A stretch of DNA of 64,000 nucleotides from Halomarina rubra (GCF_023699475.1 NZ_JALXFV010000003.1:257873-321872); one strand, 5' to 3'. Counted from the stretch's first letter, positions 35,180 to 44,489 are shown. The notes: generated by a model not told the origin, from the sequence alone. Numbers and translations: made by a program.

Positions 35180-35710
35180 ATGGCCGATAAACCCGCCTCG
35201 ATGTACCGGGACATCGACAAGCCACCGTACACCCGGCGCGAGTACATCACGGGGATTCCCGGCTCGAAGATCGCCCAGCACAAGATGGGCGACATCGAGG
35301 CCGACCCCGACGACTACCCGGTCCAGATCAGTCTCGTCGTCGAAGAGTCCGTCCAGCTCCGGCACGGCTCGCTGGAGGCCTCGCGCCTCTCGGCGAACCG
35401 CCACCTCATCAAGGAGCTCGGCGAGAAGAACTACAAGATGATTCTCCGGAAGTTCCCCCACCAGGTGCTCCGAGAGAACAAGCAGGCGACCGGTGCGGGT
35501 GCAGACCGTGTCTCCGACGGGATGCGCCTCTCGTTCGGGAAGATCGTCGGCACCGCCGCGCGCGTCTACGAGGGCGACCAGCTGTTCACCGCGTGGTGTA
35601 CGCCGGAACAGGCACCCGTCGTGAAGGACGCCTTCCGCCGCGCGTACAACAAGATCACCCCGCCGTGCCGCATCAAGGTCGAGCGCGGCGAAGAACTGCT
35701 GGTTTCGTAG
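35180..35710 (+). CDS. rpl10e: 50S ribosomal protein L10e (uL16 family)
   Basis: 176 residues, full length. [31 protein letters not shown] is the archaeal L10e start, [26 protein letters not shown] the central loop reaching the peptidyl-transferase centre and [12 protein letters not shown] the end. It is part of the large subunit near the tRNA acceptor sites. It stands alone, not in a ribosomal operon; element copy A lies directly upstream and a TTTAAC element 27 bases before the ATG. Confidence 0.97.
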   Translation: MADKPASMYRDIDKPPYTRREYITGIPGSKIAQHKMGDIEADPDDYPVQISLVVEESVQLRHGSLEASRLSANRHLIKELGEKNYKMILRKFPHQVLRENKQATGAGADRVSDGMRLSFGKIVGTAARVYEGDQLFTAWCTPEQAPVVKDAFRRAYNKITPPCRIKVERGEELLVS

Positions 35711-35829
35711 AACCAGCAGTTCTTCGCTCCGCCCAGTAGGGCGCGGTGAGGACCTGCTCGTCTCGCAGAGACCTGCACTGCCCGGCAGAGACGGGCCATC
35801 TTTTTGCGTTCTCCACGCTCGGGTAGCGT

Positions 35830-36699
35830 ATGCTTCGGCTGGCGATGACGACCGACGCCGAGACGTTCGAGCGCGTGGCCGACCCGCTGGCCGAGCGCGG
35901 TGTCGAGGTGGGGTACGTGCAGGCCGACGAGCGGACGGTCGCGCTCGGCGACGGCCGCCCCGCGGAGTTCGAGGGGTTCGACGTGGGGTTCGTCTACCCC
36001 TCCCGACTCCCAGAGGGCGGCGTCATCGACGCGCTGCTCGGCGTGCCGTGGGTCAACGACCGCGAGGCCGTCCTGCGCTCGCGGCACAAGGGCGAGGCGC
36101 TGGCGCGACTGGCGCGAGCGGGCGTCCCGGTCCCCGACAGCGTCGTCGTCTCGAACCCCGCGAGCGACGCCGACCTCCGTGAGGCGTTCGAGCGGTTCGA
36201 CCCGCCGGTCGTCGTCAAGCCGAACTCGACGACGCGGGGGACGGGCATCACGAAGGTCCACGACGTCGACTCGCTGCTCGGCGTCACCGACTACCTCGCG
36301 CTGGTCCACGACTACCGGGCGACCGGCGACAAGTCGTTTCTCGTCCAGGAGTACCTGCCCGAGGCGCGTGACTACCGCGCGATGGTCGTCGACGGGGCGT
36401 GTGTCGGCGCGGTCGAGCGTCGCCTCCCCGAGGGCGCGCGGGCCGCGGGCCAGTGGAAACACAACGTCCACCGCGGCGCGGTGGCCGAGGGCGTCTCGCT
36501 ACCCGACGAGTTGCGAGCGGTCGCCGAGGACGCGGCGGCGGCGCTCGGCGTGGACTACCTCGGCGTCGACCTGCTCGTCACCGACGACCGAGTCGTCGTC
36601 GGCGAGACGAACGCCCGGCCGACCGTCGACGACGAGACGAAGTACGACCCCGGGTTCTACGACGACCTCGCGGCGCTGATTCGCTCGCGCGCCGAGTGA
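35830..36699 (+). CDS. RimK-type ATP-grasp ligase
   Basis: 289 residues. Two-domain ATP-grasp enzyme: VPVPDSVVVSN and VVVKPNSTTRGTGITKVHD (ATP-binding Lys and flexible Gly loop), FLVQEYLPEARDYRAMVVDG, WKHNVHRGAVAEG and the metal-binding end YLGVDLLVTDDRVVVGETNARPTVDDETKYDPGFY (Asp and Glu-x-Asn). RimK-type enzymes join an amino acid, usually Glu, to a carboxylate on a protein, coenzyme or the LysW carrier. No lysW or F420 gene is adjacent, so the acceptor cannot be inferred. Confidence 0.87.
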   Translation: MLRLAMTTDAETFERVADPLAERGVEVGYVQADERTVALGDGRPAEFEGFDVGFVYPSRLPEGGVIDALLGVPWVNDREAVLRSRHKGEALARLARAGVPVPDSVVVSNPASDADLREAFERFDPPVVVKPNSTTRGTGITKVHDVDSLLGVTDYLALVHDYRATGDKSFLVQEYLPEARDYRAMVVDGACVGAVERRLPEGARAAGQWKHNVHRGAVAEGVSLPDELRAVAEDAAAALGVDYLGVDLLVTDDRVVVGETNARPTVDDETKYDPGFYDDLAALIRSRAE

Positions 36700-36735
36700 G
36701 CAACCGTCGACGCGACGGCGAGACGTCGAACCGTC

Positions 36736-37629
36736 TCACCCCTCGAACACGGCGACGGCGAGCAACAGCAGTCCGAACGTCCCCCCGATAGCCGCGAAGT
36801 ACCAGCCCAGCACACCCCCGAGTTCGACGACGGCGAGGGTACTCCCGACGAGGATACCGAGAGCCATCACGCCGGCGACGAGCGTCACGGTCCGGTTCGA
36901 CGAGCGACCGTCCGTGGCCGGGGCGTCGGACGACGGCGACGACGCCACGACGGCGTCGAACAACGCTGCGGCGTCGGGTGCGCGCGCCGTCGGGACCCAG
37001 ACGCGCTGGAGCTTCGACAGCCGCCCCGGCCGACGGGGGTAGCGCAGTCGGAACACCACCACGGGACCGAGACGGCGGGTCGTGTACCCGGAGAGGCCGG
37101 CGAACGACCACTCGACCGCACCCGGTTCCGAGAGGTACCGGCGTTCGGCGGCGTCGAGTCGACCAGCGGTGCTGAACGCTTCGAGCACGGCGAGCGCGGC
37201 GAGGCCGACGACGAGCGGGACGAGCACGAGCGGCGGTGACAGCCACGCCGCGGCGAGGAGGACGAGCGCACCCGGAACCGCGACGAGTCGGCGCTGACGC
37301 CGCGAGAGACGTGGGCGACGGTACTGCCGGGGGACTATCGCGAGGCGGTCGTCGCCGGTCACCAGCGCGAGGGTGTTGGGGTCGCCGAACAGGCGGAGCG
37401 CGACGACGAGGAGCGCGACGCCGGCGAGCGTGGCGTCGGCGCTCGCGACCAGCAGCGAGACGAGGACGGCGAGGACGGTGAACACGACGACGGTCGCACC
37501 GCCGAGCAGTGCCGCCCGGACGAGCGCGACACCGCGGAGCCAGCGACTCGTCGTCGCGTCGTAGCGCCACTCGACGGTCGGGGGCGGAGTCGCCGTGGAG
37601 GGCGGGTGGTCGTCGGGGGAGGGAGACAC
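36736..37629 (-). CDS. Multi-pass membrane protein of unknown function
   Basis: 297 residues starting at GTG. Five or six hydrophobic segments: two at about 33-60, one near 65-80, one pair at 113-145 and two at the C-terminus. The soluble segment between them (LSEPGAVEWSFAGLSGYTTRRLGPVVVFRLRYPRRPGR ... RVWVPTARAPDAAALFDAVVAS) looks like a PH-like module found in some haloarchaeal membrane proteins. No family recognised. Reality is supported by the alternating hydrophobic and acidic pattern. Confidence 0.7.
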   Translation of the reverse strand: MSPSPDDHPPSTATPPPTVEWRYDATTSRWLRGVALVRAALLGGATVVVFTVLAVLVSLLVASADATLAGVALLVVALRLFGDPNTLALVTGDDRLAIVPRQYRRPRLSRRQRRLVAVPGALVLLAAAWLSPPLVLVPLVVGLAALAVLEAFSTAGRLDAAERRYLSEPGAVEWSFAGLSGYTTRRLGPVVVFRLRYPRRPGRLSKLQRVWVPTARAPDAAALFDAVVASSPSSDAPATDGRSSNRTVTLVAGVMALGILVGSTLAVVELGGVLGWYFAAIGGTFGLLLLAVAVFEG

Positions 37630-37677
37630 GACCGGTCGTCCGACGCGTGTGAGGAAAAGTAGCGGTGTCCGACTCGC

Positions 37678-38838
37678 TCAACGCCACCACTCGCTGCGTC
37701 GCTCGCCGGGGGAGGCCGACTGGCGCAGCGGTTCGGGGAACTCGTCGTCGCCGTCGAGACTCAGACCGAGACCGACCCAGCGGGCGACGTGCCACGCGAC
37801 GGCCTCGGTGTCGAGGTCCGCGACGGTGATGTCGAGCGACGTGTACGTCTCCAGCGCGCCGTCGCGGTCGGGGTCGAACCCGCCGAGCCGACCGCAGGAC
37901 CCGCCGGTGGCGTCACACGGCAGCGTCTCGGCGAAGGTGATGGTGACGTCCGCTCGCCGGGGGTCGTCGACGCGCACGAACGAGACGTTGTCGGGGACGG
38001 TGCCCGCCGCGCCGTCGGCGAAGTAGCCGAGCGCGGCGTCGACCTGCCGTTCGGCGGCCGCGCGGTCCTCGGCGGCACCGTAGTCGACGTACACCGAGAG
38101 CGTCGAGTGGTTCCAGGCGAACTCTCGCTCGCTCGCGTCGGTCCGCGGCTGGCTCGTCAGCGCGGCGCGACTCGACATCACGTCCTGTGGCGGGTCGTCG
38201 TGGTCGAGGCCCAGCGTGTGACCGAGTTCGTGCTGGAGGACGAGTCGCGTCGAGTCGTCGTCGTAGCCGGTCTGGAGGCGGACGACGACCGGTCGCTCGA
38301 CCGGCCCGCGGGTGATGTAGGGGGCACAGCCGGCGACGTGCTGGTCGCGCCCGCAGTCGACGATCTCGTCGACGAACCGCACCACGACGTCGGCGTCGCT
38401 CGCGTCCGCACTCGCCGCCAACAGCCGGTACTCGACGTCGTAGCCGGCGTAGCGGGTCGCGTTCGCCTCCCAGTAGTCGAGCGCCTCGCGGACGGCGGTG
38501 CGGACGTCCCGGTCGGCCGAGACGTTCGTCGCGTCGACGGCGACGGTCAGCGTCCCCTCCTCGTAGGGGTTGTCCCGCGGCTCGACCGTCGGTTCGAGGG
38601 TTCGAGCACCCTCACCGCCGTTCGGTCGGTCCGTTCCGGACCCACCGGTCGCCTCGGCCGTCGAGCGCGCGCCCGGCTCCGCGGTCGAGTCGGTGCGTTC
38701 GGTGACCGTCCCACCCGGCGACGGCCCGTCGGCGTCGCCGGGGTCGGAGTCACCCACCTCCGGGAGCGTGACGGGGGCCGAACAGCCCGCGAGAACGACA
38801 CAGCAGAGGAGGGCGAGTGCGGTGACCCGTCTCGTCAT
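37678..38838 (-). CDS. Secreted matrixin-like zinc metalloprotease lipoprotein
   Basis: 386 residues. Signal MTRRVTALALLCCVVLAGCS with lipobox LAGC (Cys19), then about 70 residues of Ser/Thr/Gly/Pro stalk. The catalytic zinc motif HELGHTLGLDH (about residues 203-213) is of the matrixin/M10-type HExxHxxGxxH, followed by a plausible Met-turn DVMSS. Two Cys pairs (VDCGRDQHVAGC, PCDATGGSCG) probably form disulfides. Likely an extracellular protease tethered to the membrane. It is the last protein gene before the RNase P RNA region. Confidence 0.85.
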   Translation of the reverse strand: MTRRVTALALLCCVVLAGCSAPVTLPEVGDSDPGDADGPSPGGTVTERTDSTAEPGARSTAEATGGSGTDRPNGGEGARTLEPTVEPRDNPYEEGTLTVAVDATNVSADRDVRTAVREALDYWEANATRYAGYDVEYRLLAASADASDADVVVRFVDEIVDCGRDQHVAGCAPYITRGPVERPVVVRLQTGYDDDSTRLVLQHELGHTLGLDHDDPPQDVMSSRAALTSQPRTDASEREFAWNHSTLSVYVDYGAAEDRAAAERQVDAALGYFADGAAGTVPDNVSFVRVDDPRRADVTITFAETLPCDATGGSCGRLGGFDPDRDGALETYTSLDITVADLDTEAVAWHVARWVGLGLSLDGDDEFPEPLRQSASPGERRSEWWR

Positions 38839-38955
38839 CTACCCGGGGTACCACGGCGAGCGGAATGACCCTTGTGGGACCTGTGTCGCTTTCGAACCGA
38901 CAGATTCTGAGACCGGGGAGTGGCGACTATCGACACACAGTCACCAGCGCACTCG

Positions 38956-39090
38956 CCGCGAGCGAGTGGAGCGAGCGAGCGGGCGCGAACGCGACCGGAG
39001 CGGGACCGGAGGTCCCGCAGGGGGCGTGCAGCGCTTTTGGTCCAGCTTTTGCCAGTGAGCGGCACAGCCGCTCACGCAGTAAGAGGTGGT
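38956..39090. repeat. Structured intergenic element, copy B (touching the 3' end of rnpB)
   Basis: Plus-strand core gcttttggtccagcttttgc at 39032-39051, preceded by the perfect hairpin GCGGGACC-ggag-GGTCCCGC and followed by GTGAGCGGC-aca-GCCGCTCAC (39055-39063, 39067-39075), ending gcagtaagaggtgg. CTTTTGC of the core pairs with GTAAGAG at the end through two G-U pairs. Neither hairpin has the sequence of the corresponding hairpins in copies A and C. Confidence 0.75.
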
Positions 39091-39518
39091 GGGCTGCGAG
39101 CCGTAAGCCCCCTTCTGTTCGAACCGGCATTCGGCTGAGCGCCCGCGACAGGCCGACCCTACTGGTCGTCTGCCGGGCTACCTCGACGTCGCGGGCTTGC
39201 ACCGGCGAGGGTTCGCCGTTCCACCCGTTCTCCTCCATCGGCGGTCCCGTACGACCGCGCTACCCTCGGTGGGTTAGCTCGCTTCCCTCGCGGGTCGCTT
39301 CGCCCGTTCGCGGGCGTCGCCCGCGAACGCAAGCGCGACGGTGCTCCCGTCGCGACGCACCTCATCGGTCCGGAGGAGGGGTCTCGTTTCTGTTCCATAG
39401 CCGACGGTCTCCCGTCCCGGGCTTGTGCCCGGTCGCCTGCCCGGCCGGTGGGGGGACTTTCCTCGTTTGCGTGCGTGCCAACGGGCACGCCGCCACGGTG
39501 GCCGGTCACTCGCTGCCC
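39091..39518 (-). ncRNA. rnpB: RNase P RNA
   Basis: Catalytic RNA that trims tRNA 5' leaders. Minus-strand landmarks in order: P1 strand GGGCAGCGAG (39509-39518), CR-I GAGGAAAGUC (39455-39464), UGGAACAGAAACGAGACC, the GGUGGAACGGCGAACCCUCG and GUGCAAGCCC block, GAGGUAGCCCGG, then ACAGAAGGGGGCUUACGG and the P1 partner CUCGCAGCCC (39091-39100). P1 pairs over ten positions with one A-A mismatch. About 428 bases, close to other haloarchaeal RNAs (ends estimated from P1). It lies 38 bases downstream of the pncB stop codon on the same strand; its own promoter is not obvious. No protein gene covers this stretch. Confidence 0.94.
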
Positions 39519-39556
39519 GTCTGGAGATAGCCGAGCGCGCGGCCTAAGTCGTTCGG

Positions 39557-40714
39557 TTACTCGTTCTCGGCGTCGTCGCCCGACCCGAACCCGACGCGCT
39601 CGGCGTCGTCCAACGCGCGGTCGGCCGCGGCGTCGACGTCGAACTCGGCGACGACCTCGCCGTCGCGAATCAGCGGTTCGAACAGCGACTCGGCGTCGGC
39701 GGGCGCGTCGTCGCCCTCGGGGAGCACGAGGTGCTCGCCGTCGGCGCTCCGGTAGACGGCCTTCCGGCCGGGGAGCTTCCCGCGTTTCGCTCGCGACTCG
39801 CCCTCGACCTCGACGATGTCGAGGGCGAAGTCGACGGGCGTCGCGTTCGAGACGTATCCGCCGACGCCGAACCCGTCGGCGACGTCGCGCAACTCGCGGA
39901 GTTCCTCGGGGCCCAGCCCGCCCGAGCAGAACACCTCGACGTCGTCGTGGCCCGCGTCGTCGAGTTTCCAGCGGACCTCCCTGACGATGTGACGGAAGTC
40001 GCCGCGTCGCGAGCCGGTGGTGTCGAGGCGGACACCGTCGAGGTCGATGGTCTCGGCGGCACGCAGGCTCTCGTCGGTCTCGTCGGTGTAGGTATCACAC
40101 AGCGCGATGCGAGGGGTACCCTCGGGAGCGGCGGCGTCGAACGCCTCCCACGCGGCTTCCTGCTCGCCGGGACCGAAGCAGATGACGAGCGCGTGGGGCA
40201 TCGTCCCCGACGGTTCGCGGCCGAGCAACTCGCCGGCGGCGACGTGCGAGAAGCCGTCGAACCCGCCGACGAGCGCCGAGCGCTCGACCATCGCGGCGAT
40301 GGCGGGGTGGACGTGCCGGGCACCGAACGAGAGTAGCGACGAGTCGGGGGCGGCCCGGCGCGCGCGCAGCGCGTTCGTCGCGACGCCCGAGGCGTGCGAG
40401 AGGAACCCGAGGAGCGCGGTCTCGAAGCGGGCGAACTCGGTGTAGCGGCCCTCGACGCGCATGACGGGGCCGCCGTCGAACAGTGTCCCCTCGGGCACGG
40501 CGTCGACGTCGACGGCGAGGTCCGCGAGCAACTCGGCCGCGTCCTCCAGACCGGCGAACACCTCGAACTCGCCGTCGGGGAACTGGTCGGCGGTGACTTC
40601 GGCGACCACGTGCGGGTCCCGGCCGGCGTGGTCGAGAGCGGCGACCGTCCGGTCGAAGTAGGCGTCGGTCGCGGCCCCCTCGCGGATGGTCTCCGCGGAG
40701 ACGATGTCGAACAT
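39557..40714 (-). CDS. pncB: Nicotinate phosphoribosyltransferase
   Basis: 385 residues. The enzyme makes nicotinate mononucleotide from nicotinate and PRPP in the NAD salvage route. Visible family segments are GATDAYFDRTVAAL, EVTADQFPDGEFEVFAGLEDA, LSFGARHVHPAI, LCDTYTDETDES, GVRLDTTGSRRGDF (phosphate-binding) and VFCSGGLGPEELRELRDVADGFGVGGYVSNA, the short archaeal/Thermoplasma type of about 390 residues. A cysteine hydrolase that could be the matching nicotinamidase is at 43893-44465, past two surface protein genes. Confidence 0.95.
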   Translation of the reverse strand: MFDIVSAETIREGAATDAYFDRTVAALDHAGRDPHVVAEVTADQFPDGEFEVFAGLEDAAELLADLAVDVDAVPEGTLFDGGPVMRVEGRYTEFARFETALLGFLSHASGVATNALRARRAAPDSSLLSFGARHVHPAIAAMVERSALVGGFDGFSHVAAGELLGREPSGTMPHALVICFGPGEQEAAWEAFDAAAPEGTPRIALCDTYTDETDESLRAAETIDLDGVRLDTTGSRRGDFRHIVREVRWKLDDAGHDDVEVFCSGGLGPEELRELRDVADGFGVGGYVSNATPVDFALDIVEVEGESRAKRGKLPGRKAVYRSADGEHLVLPEGDDAPADAESLFEPLIRDGEVVAEFDVDAAADRALDDAERVGFGSGDDAENE

Positions 40715-40822
40715 ACGCCGGGTAGACGTGGCGGCTCGAAAAAACGGCCGGTTCCGACCGCTCGCCGCGACGGACCAGCGTCGGGCCGGCGTCGGGAGGC
40801 GGCCGAGACGGGCGAGCGGGGC

Positions 40823-42121
40823 TCAGTCCCGCGCGTGGACCGCGTCCAGCGCCCCCTCGGTCGGCGCGTTGACGATGGTGACCGTCGACCCGTCGCGGGT
40901 CACCCGGAACGCGTCTGCGTACGGCCCCGTGGGGATGGTGTAGCGGTCGCCCGACCGCGTCGCGTTCTGCTTCACCAGCAGGTCGCGGTAGGCGGCGACG
41001 AACTCGCGGGCGTCCTCGGGTGAGTCCCACTCCAGCCGCCAGACGTACGCCGACTCGCCGGTGTCGGCGTTCGTGTAGGGGACGAGGCGGTCGCCGGCCC
41101 ACCCGGTCGTCGCGGGGTGGGAGTAGTCGTACGGGTCGTGGTCGTGGAACAGCCCGTTCGTGCGGAACATCGTGTAGACCCCGCTCTCGCCGAGGCGGTC
41201 GGACCAGCGCTCGCGGTCGAGACGCGACCACGACTCGTCCGAGCGGTCCTCGACGGTCACCTCCACGACTGGCTCTTCGGGGTAGCGCTCGGGGTGGATG
41301 GTCTGTTCGGTGCTCTCGGGAAACCGGCCGTAGGCGTCGTTCACCGCCGTCCAGTTCCCGCGCTCGTGGAGCGCGCCGACCAGTTCCGGCCCCTCGACGT
41401 ACGGCTGGATGAGCGTCCCGTAGATGCCGCGGTTGAACGACCCCGGGTCCTCGGGGCGCTCGGGGATCGGGAGACAGCTCCAGGAGGCGTTACAGCGGGC
41501 ATCGTACAGCGACTCGACGTAGTTGGCGTCGCCCTCGACGAGTCCCTCGCGGGCGCGGGCCCCGTCGAACGTCGACCGACCCGGACCGAACCCGAGGTGC
41601 TGGTCCTGGAGCGCGTGGACCAGTTCGTGTGCGAGCGTCCGACTGTCGAGTTCGGGCGACTCGCTGTCGCTGACGATGACGATGCGGCCGTTCGAGTAGA
41701 AACCGATGACCGAACTGCCGTACACCGACTCGAAGGCGGCGGTCGCGTCCGCGTCCTCGCCGACGGCGAACAGCGCCTCCCAGCGCTGGTTGACGAAGAC
41801 GCGCTCGTCGGCGCTCGGCGTCGGCCCGCCGCCGCGGTTCGCGCGGTACTCCTCGCGGGTGACTAGTTCGACCGTGACGGTCTCCTCGAACTCCAGCCCT
41901 CGAATCGTCTCGATGCGGGCCATCGCACGCCCGAGGACCGCCTCGCGTTCGCTCGCGTTGAGTCCGTCGGCGGTCGTCACCGACAGGCTGTCGGTGGCGT
42001 TGTAGCCGTTCTCGTAGCCCAGCCGGTCGTTCGGGTCCTCCGCGTCGGAGGGGCCGATGGCGGGCAGCGAACAGCCCGCGAGGACGACGAGAACGACACA
42101 ACAACCGACCAGCGCGCGCAT
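40823..42121 (-). CDS. Hvo_1808-family lipoprotein with intact HExxH metalloprotease motif
   Basis: 432 residues. Signal MRALVGCCVVLVVLAGCS with lipobox LAGC (Cys17). The family core has DRLGYENGYNATDSL, AHELVHALQDQH (zinc His165 and His169, Glu166), EGDANYVESLYDARC, STEQTIHPERYP, YVWRLEWDSPEDAREFVAAYRDLL and DGSTVTIVNAPTEGALD. It should be membrane-anchored outside the cell and could be a zinc peptidase. Its ATG immediately follows the stop codon of the paralogue upstream (42122-43813), so both come from one transcript. Confidence 0.9.
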   Translation of the reverse strand: MRALVGCCVVLVVLAGCSLPAIGPSDAEDPNDRLGYENGYNATDSLSVTTADGLNASEREAVLGRAMARIETIRGLEFEETVTVELVTREEYRANRGGGPTPSADERVFVNQRWEALFAVGEDADATAAFESVYGSSVIGFYSNGRIVIVSDSESPELDSRTLAHELVHALQDQHLGFGPGRSTFDGARAREGLVEGDANYVESLYDARCNASWSCLPIPERPEDPGSFNRGIYGTLIQPYVEGPELVGALHERGNWTAVNDAYGRFPESTEQTIHPERYPEEPVVEVTVEDRSDESWSRLDRERWSDRLGESGVYTMFRTNGLFHDHDPYDYSHPATTGWAGDRLVPYTNADTGESAYVWRLEWDSPEDAREFVAAYRDLLVKQNATRSGDRYTIPTGPYADAFRVTRDGSTVTIVNAPTEGALDAVHARD

Positions 42122-43813
42122 CTACGACCGCCGGGCGAGCAGCGCCACGGCGAGCAGCGCGACGAGCGCGACGACGACACCGAAGCCGGGACCGAACCCG
42201 CTGGAGGAGTCGGTCGTCGAGTCGACGTCGTCGCCGGTCGTGTTCGTGCCGTCGGTTCCGGTCGAGCCGTCGGTGCCCGTCCCGGCGTCCGTACCGTTCT
42301 GAATCTCCTGGACCGAGACGTTCCCGTCGACACCCGAGAGGTCCTCGACGGTCGGGGCGTTGACGATGGTCGTCGTGTCGCCCTCGACGGCGACGTGGAA
42401 CGCGTCGGCGAACTCGCCGTCCTCGACGACGTAGGTGTCCTGACCGACCTGCGTCGCGCCGTGGAAGCCGAGCAGCTGTTCGTAGCCCTCGCGGAACTCC
42501 TCGGCCTCCGCCGGCGAGTCCCACTGCATCTTCCAGACGTAGCCCGTCTCGTTGGTGCCGGCGTCGCTCGCGACGTACGGCAGGAGCTTGTCACCGTCCC
42601 AGCCGTTCGACCACGACTGGTCGTAGTTCAGCGGGTCGAACGAGTCCGCGCCCGTGCCCTGTTCGTTGATGTTGAGGAACTGCTGGGGCGAGAGCAGACC
42701 GCCCTGGCCCTGGGAGGCGTACGTCGGGTAGATGAACATGGCCGCGAGGCCGGCCTCGCCGAACTCGGCGTAGTCAAGGCCACCCTCCAGTTCGAGGACG
42801 TTCCAGCGCTCGTCGGACCGGTCCTCGATGGACACCTCGCTGGGAGCGTCCTCGCCGTACTTCTCGGGGTGGATGGTCTGTTCGGTCGAGGCGGGCGGGT
42901 TCTCGTAGACGGCGTTGACCGCGTCCCAGCCGCCGTTCTCGTGGAGGCTCCGGACGAACGCCGGACCGTCGCTGTAGGGCTGGTAGATGGTCAGGTACAG
43001 CCCGAGGTTGATGTCGCTGCTGCCGCCGGCGGCGCTGCCGTTCGAGCCGGGTGCGGGCGTGTCGGTGAGACACTCCCCCCACGCGTCGGCGTCGTCGGCG
43101 GGCAGTTCACAGCGCTGCTGGTAGAGGTAGTCGACGTAGTTGCCGTCGCCCTCGACGATGCCGTCGATGGCGTTGTGCTTCTCGCGGGTCGACTGGTTGT
43201 AGGAGGTGAGGTCGAACTTCTGGTCTTGGAGGGCGTGGAACAGCTCCTGTGAGAGCGTCACCTCGTTGAGCTGTGGCGACTCGGCGTTCTCCGAGACGAC
43301 CACGATGCGCTCCTGGGAGGGGCTGTAGTAGCCGCCGACGGTCGCGCCCTGGTTGGACTGCTGGACGGCGACCGCGTCGGTGGACTCGCCGACCATGAAC
43401 GTCGCCTCGTACTTCACGTTCTGGTGGAGCCGCGCGTTCTCGCTCGTGTTGGCCGTGCCCTGCCCGGCCTCCGCCTGCAGCTCCTCGCGGGTGTAGATCT
43501 CGACGGGGACCGACCGCTCGAACTCCAGGCCCCGAACCTCCTCGACGCGGGCCATCGCCCGGGCGACGACCGTGTCGAGCTCCTCGTCGTTCAGCCCGTC
43601 GCTCGGGTCGACGTCGACGCTCTCGTTGTACCAGTAGCCGTTCTCCCAGCCGAGGACGTCGCTCTCGGGGTCGTCGGGGGCGCTGTTCTGTGTCGAGTCG
43701 ACCGCCGAGTCGGTGGAGGTGGCCGCGGGGGCCGACCCGGGGACCGCGGCCGCCACGGGTGCCGAGAGCGTCAGCACCGCGAGGACGACCGCCAGTAGTG
43801 CAGGGCGTCGCAT
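42122..43813 (-). CDS. Hvo_1808-family surface protein with PGF-CTERM anchor, zinc motif degraded
   Basis: 563 residues. Signal peptide (MRRPALLAVVLAVLTLSAPVAA), the Hvo_1808 core (DVLGWENGYWYNESV, STEQTIHPEKYG, YVWKMQWDSPAEAEEF, TTTIVNAPTVEDLS), then a Thr/Gly/Asp-rich stalk and the tail GFGPGFGVVVALVALLAVALL followed by ARRS, a PGF-CTERM signal for archaeosortase A. The position of HELVHALQDQH in the sister protein reads QELFHALQDQK here (Gln189, Phe192, Lys199), so zinc binding is lost. It also has an insertion with two Cys around residues 290-310. Surface role unknown. Confidence 0.9.
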   Translation of the reverse strand: MRRPALLAVVLAVLTLSAPVAAAVPGSAPAATSTDSAVDSTQNSAPDDPESDVLGWENGYWYNESVDVDPSDGLNDEELDTVVARAMARVEEVRGLEFERSVPVEIYTREELQAEAGQGTANTSENARLHQNVKYEATFMVGESTDAVAVQQSNQGATVGGYYSPSQERIVVVSENAESPQLNEVTLSQELFHALQDQKFDLTSYNQSTREKHNAIDGIVEGDGNYVDYLYQQRCELPADDADAWGECLTDTPAPGSNGSAAGGSSDINLGLYLTIYQPYSDGPAFVRSLHENGGWDAVNAVYENPPASTEQTIHPEKYGEDAPSEVSIEDRSDERWNVLELEGGLDYAEFGEAGLAAMFIYPTYASQGQGGLLSPQQFLNINEQGTGADSFDPLNYDQSWSNGWDGDKLLPYVASDAGTNETGYVWKMQWDSPAEAEEFREGYEQLLGFHGATQVGQDTYVVEDGEFADAFHVAVEGDTTTIVNAPTVEDLSGVDGNVSVQEIQNGTDAGTGTDGSTGTDGTNTTGDDVDSTTDSSSGFGPGFGVVVALVALLAVALLARRS

Positions 43814-43892
43814 ACCACCCGTACTCGCGGCCCCACAATGAAACCCCTGTTGTCGACGTGACGGTTTTCCACACGCCCGCCGTAGCCCGACT

Positions 43893-44465
43893 ATGGACCT
43901 CGAACCGACCAGCACCGCGGTCGTCGTCGTCGACGTGCAGAACGGGTTCTGTCACCCCGACGGCAGCCTCTACGCACCCGGCAGCGAGGCGGCGCTCGCC
44001 CCCGTCACCGACCTCGTCGCCCGCGTCCGAGAGGCGGGCGGGCGCGTCGTCTACACCCGCGACGTCCACCCCCCAGAGCAGTTCGACGGCAACCACTACT
44101 ACGACGAGTTCGAGCGATGGGGCGAACACGTCGTCGAGGGGACGTGGGACGCCGAGCTACACGCGGACCTCGACGTCCGCGAGGCGGACCTCGTCGTCGA
44201 GAAACACACCTACGACGCGTTCTACGAGACGCAACTGGAGGGCTGGCTCCGCGCTCGCGGGGTGACGGACCTCCTGCTCTGTGGCACGCTCGCGAACGTC
44301 TGCGTGCTTCACACGGCCGGGAGCGCGGGGCTGCGGGACTTCCGGCCCGTCCTCGTCGCGGACGCCATCGGCGCACTGGAGGACGACCACAAGGCGTACG
44401 CGCTGGACCACGCCGACTGGCTGTTCGGCGAGGTGGTCGACGCGGCGGACGTGACGTTCGACTGA
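43893..44465 (+). CDS. Cysteine hydrolase (isochorismatase/nicotinamidase family)
   Basis: 190 residues. Catalytic triad visible: Asp in VVVVDVQNGFCHPDG, Lys in VVEKHTYDAFYETQLEGWL and Cys in LLLCGTLANVCVLHTA. YTRDVHPPEQFDGNHYY is the loop that, in nicotinamidases, carries the metal ligands (D-x-H-x-x-x-H-like), so nicotinamide deamidation is plausible and would fit with pncB 3 kb away. The family also includes isochorismatase-like and N-carbamoyl hydrolases, so I do not assign pncA. It is divergent from the surface protein operon. Confidence 0.88.
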   Translation: MDLEPTSTAVVVVDVQNGFCHPDGSLYAPGSEAALAPVTDLVARVREAGGRVVYTRDVHPPEQFDGNHYYDEFERWGEHVVEGTWDAELHADLDVREADLVVEKHTYDAFYETQLEGWLRARGVTDLLLCGTLANVCVLHTAGSAGLRDFRPVLVADAIGALEDDHKAYALDHADWLFGEVVDAADVTFD

Positions 44466-44489
44466 CCGTGTCCGTCGCGAACCGACCGC

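Noticed and set aside
43893-44465. Naming the cysteine hydrolase pncA
   Set aside because: The metal-binding loop is only approximately that of nicotinamidase and pncB is not adjacent; family-level call kept.
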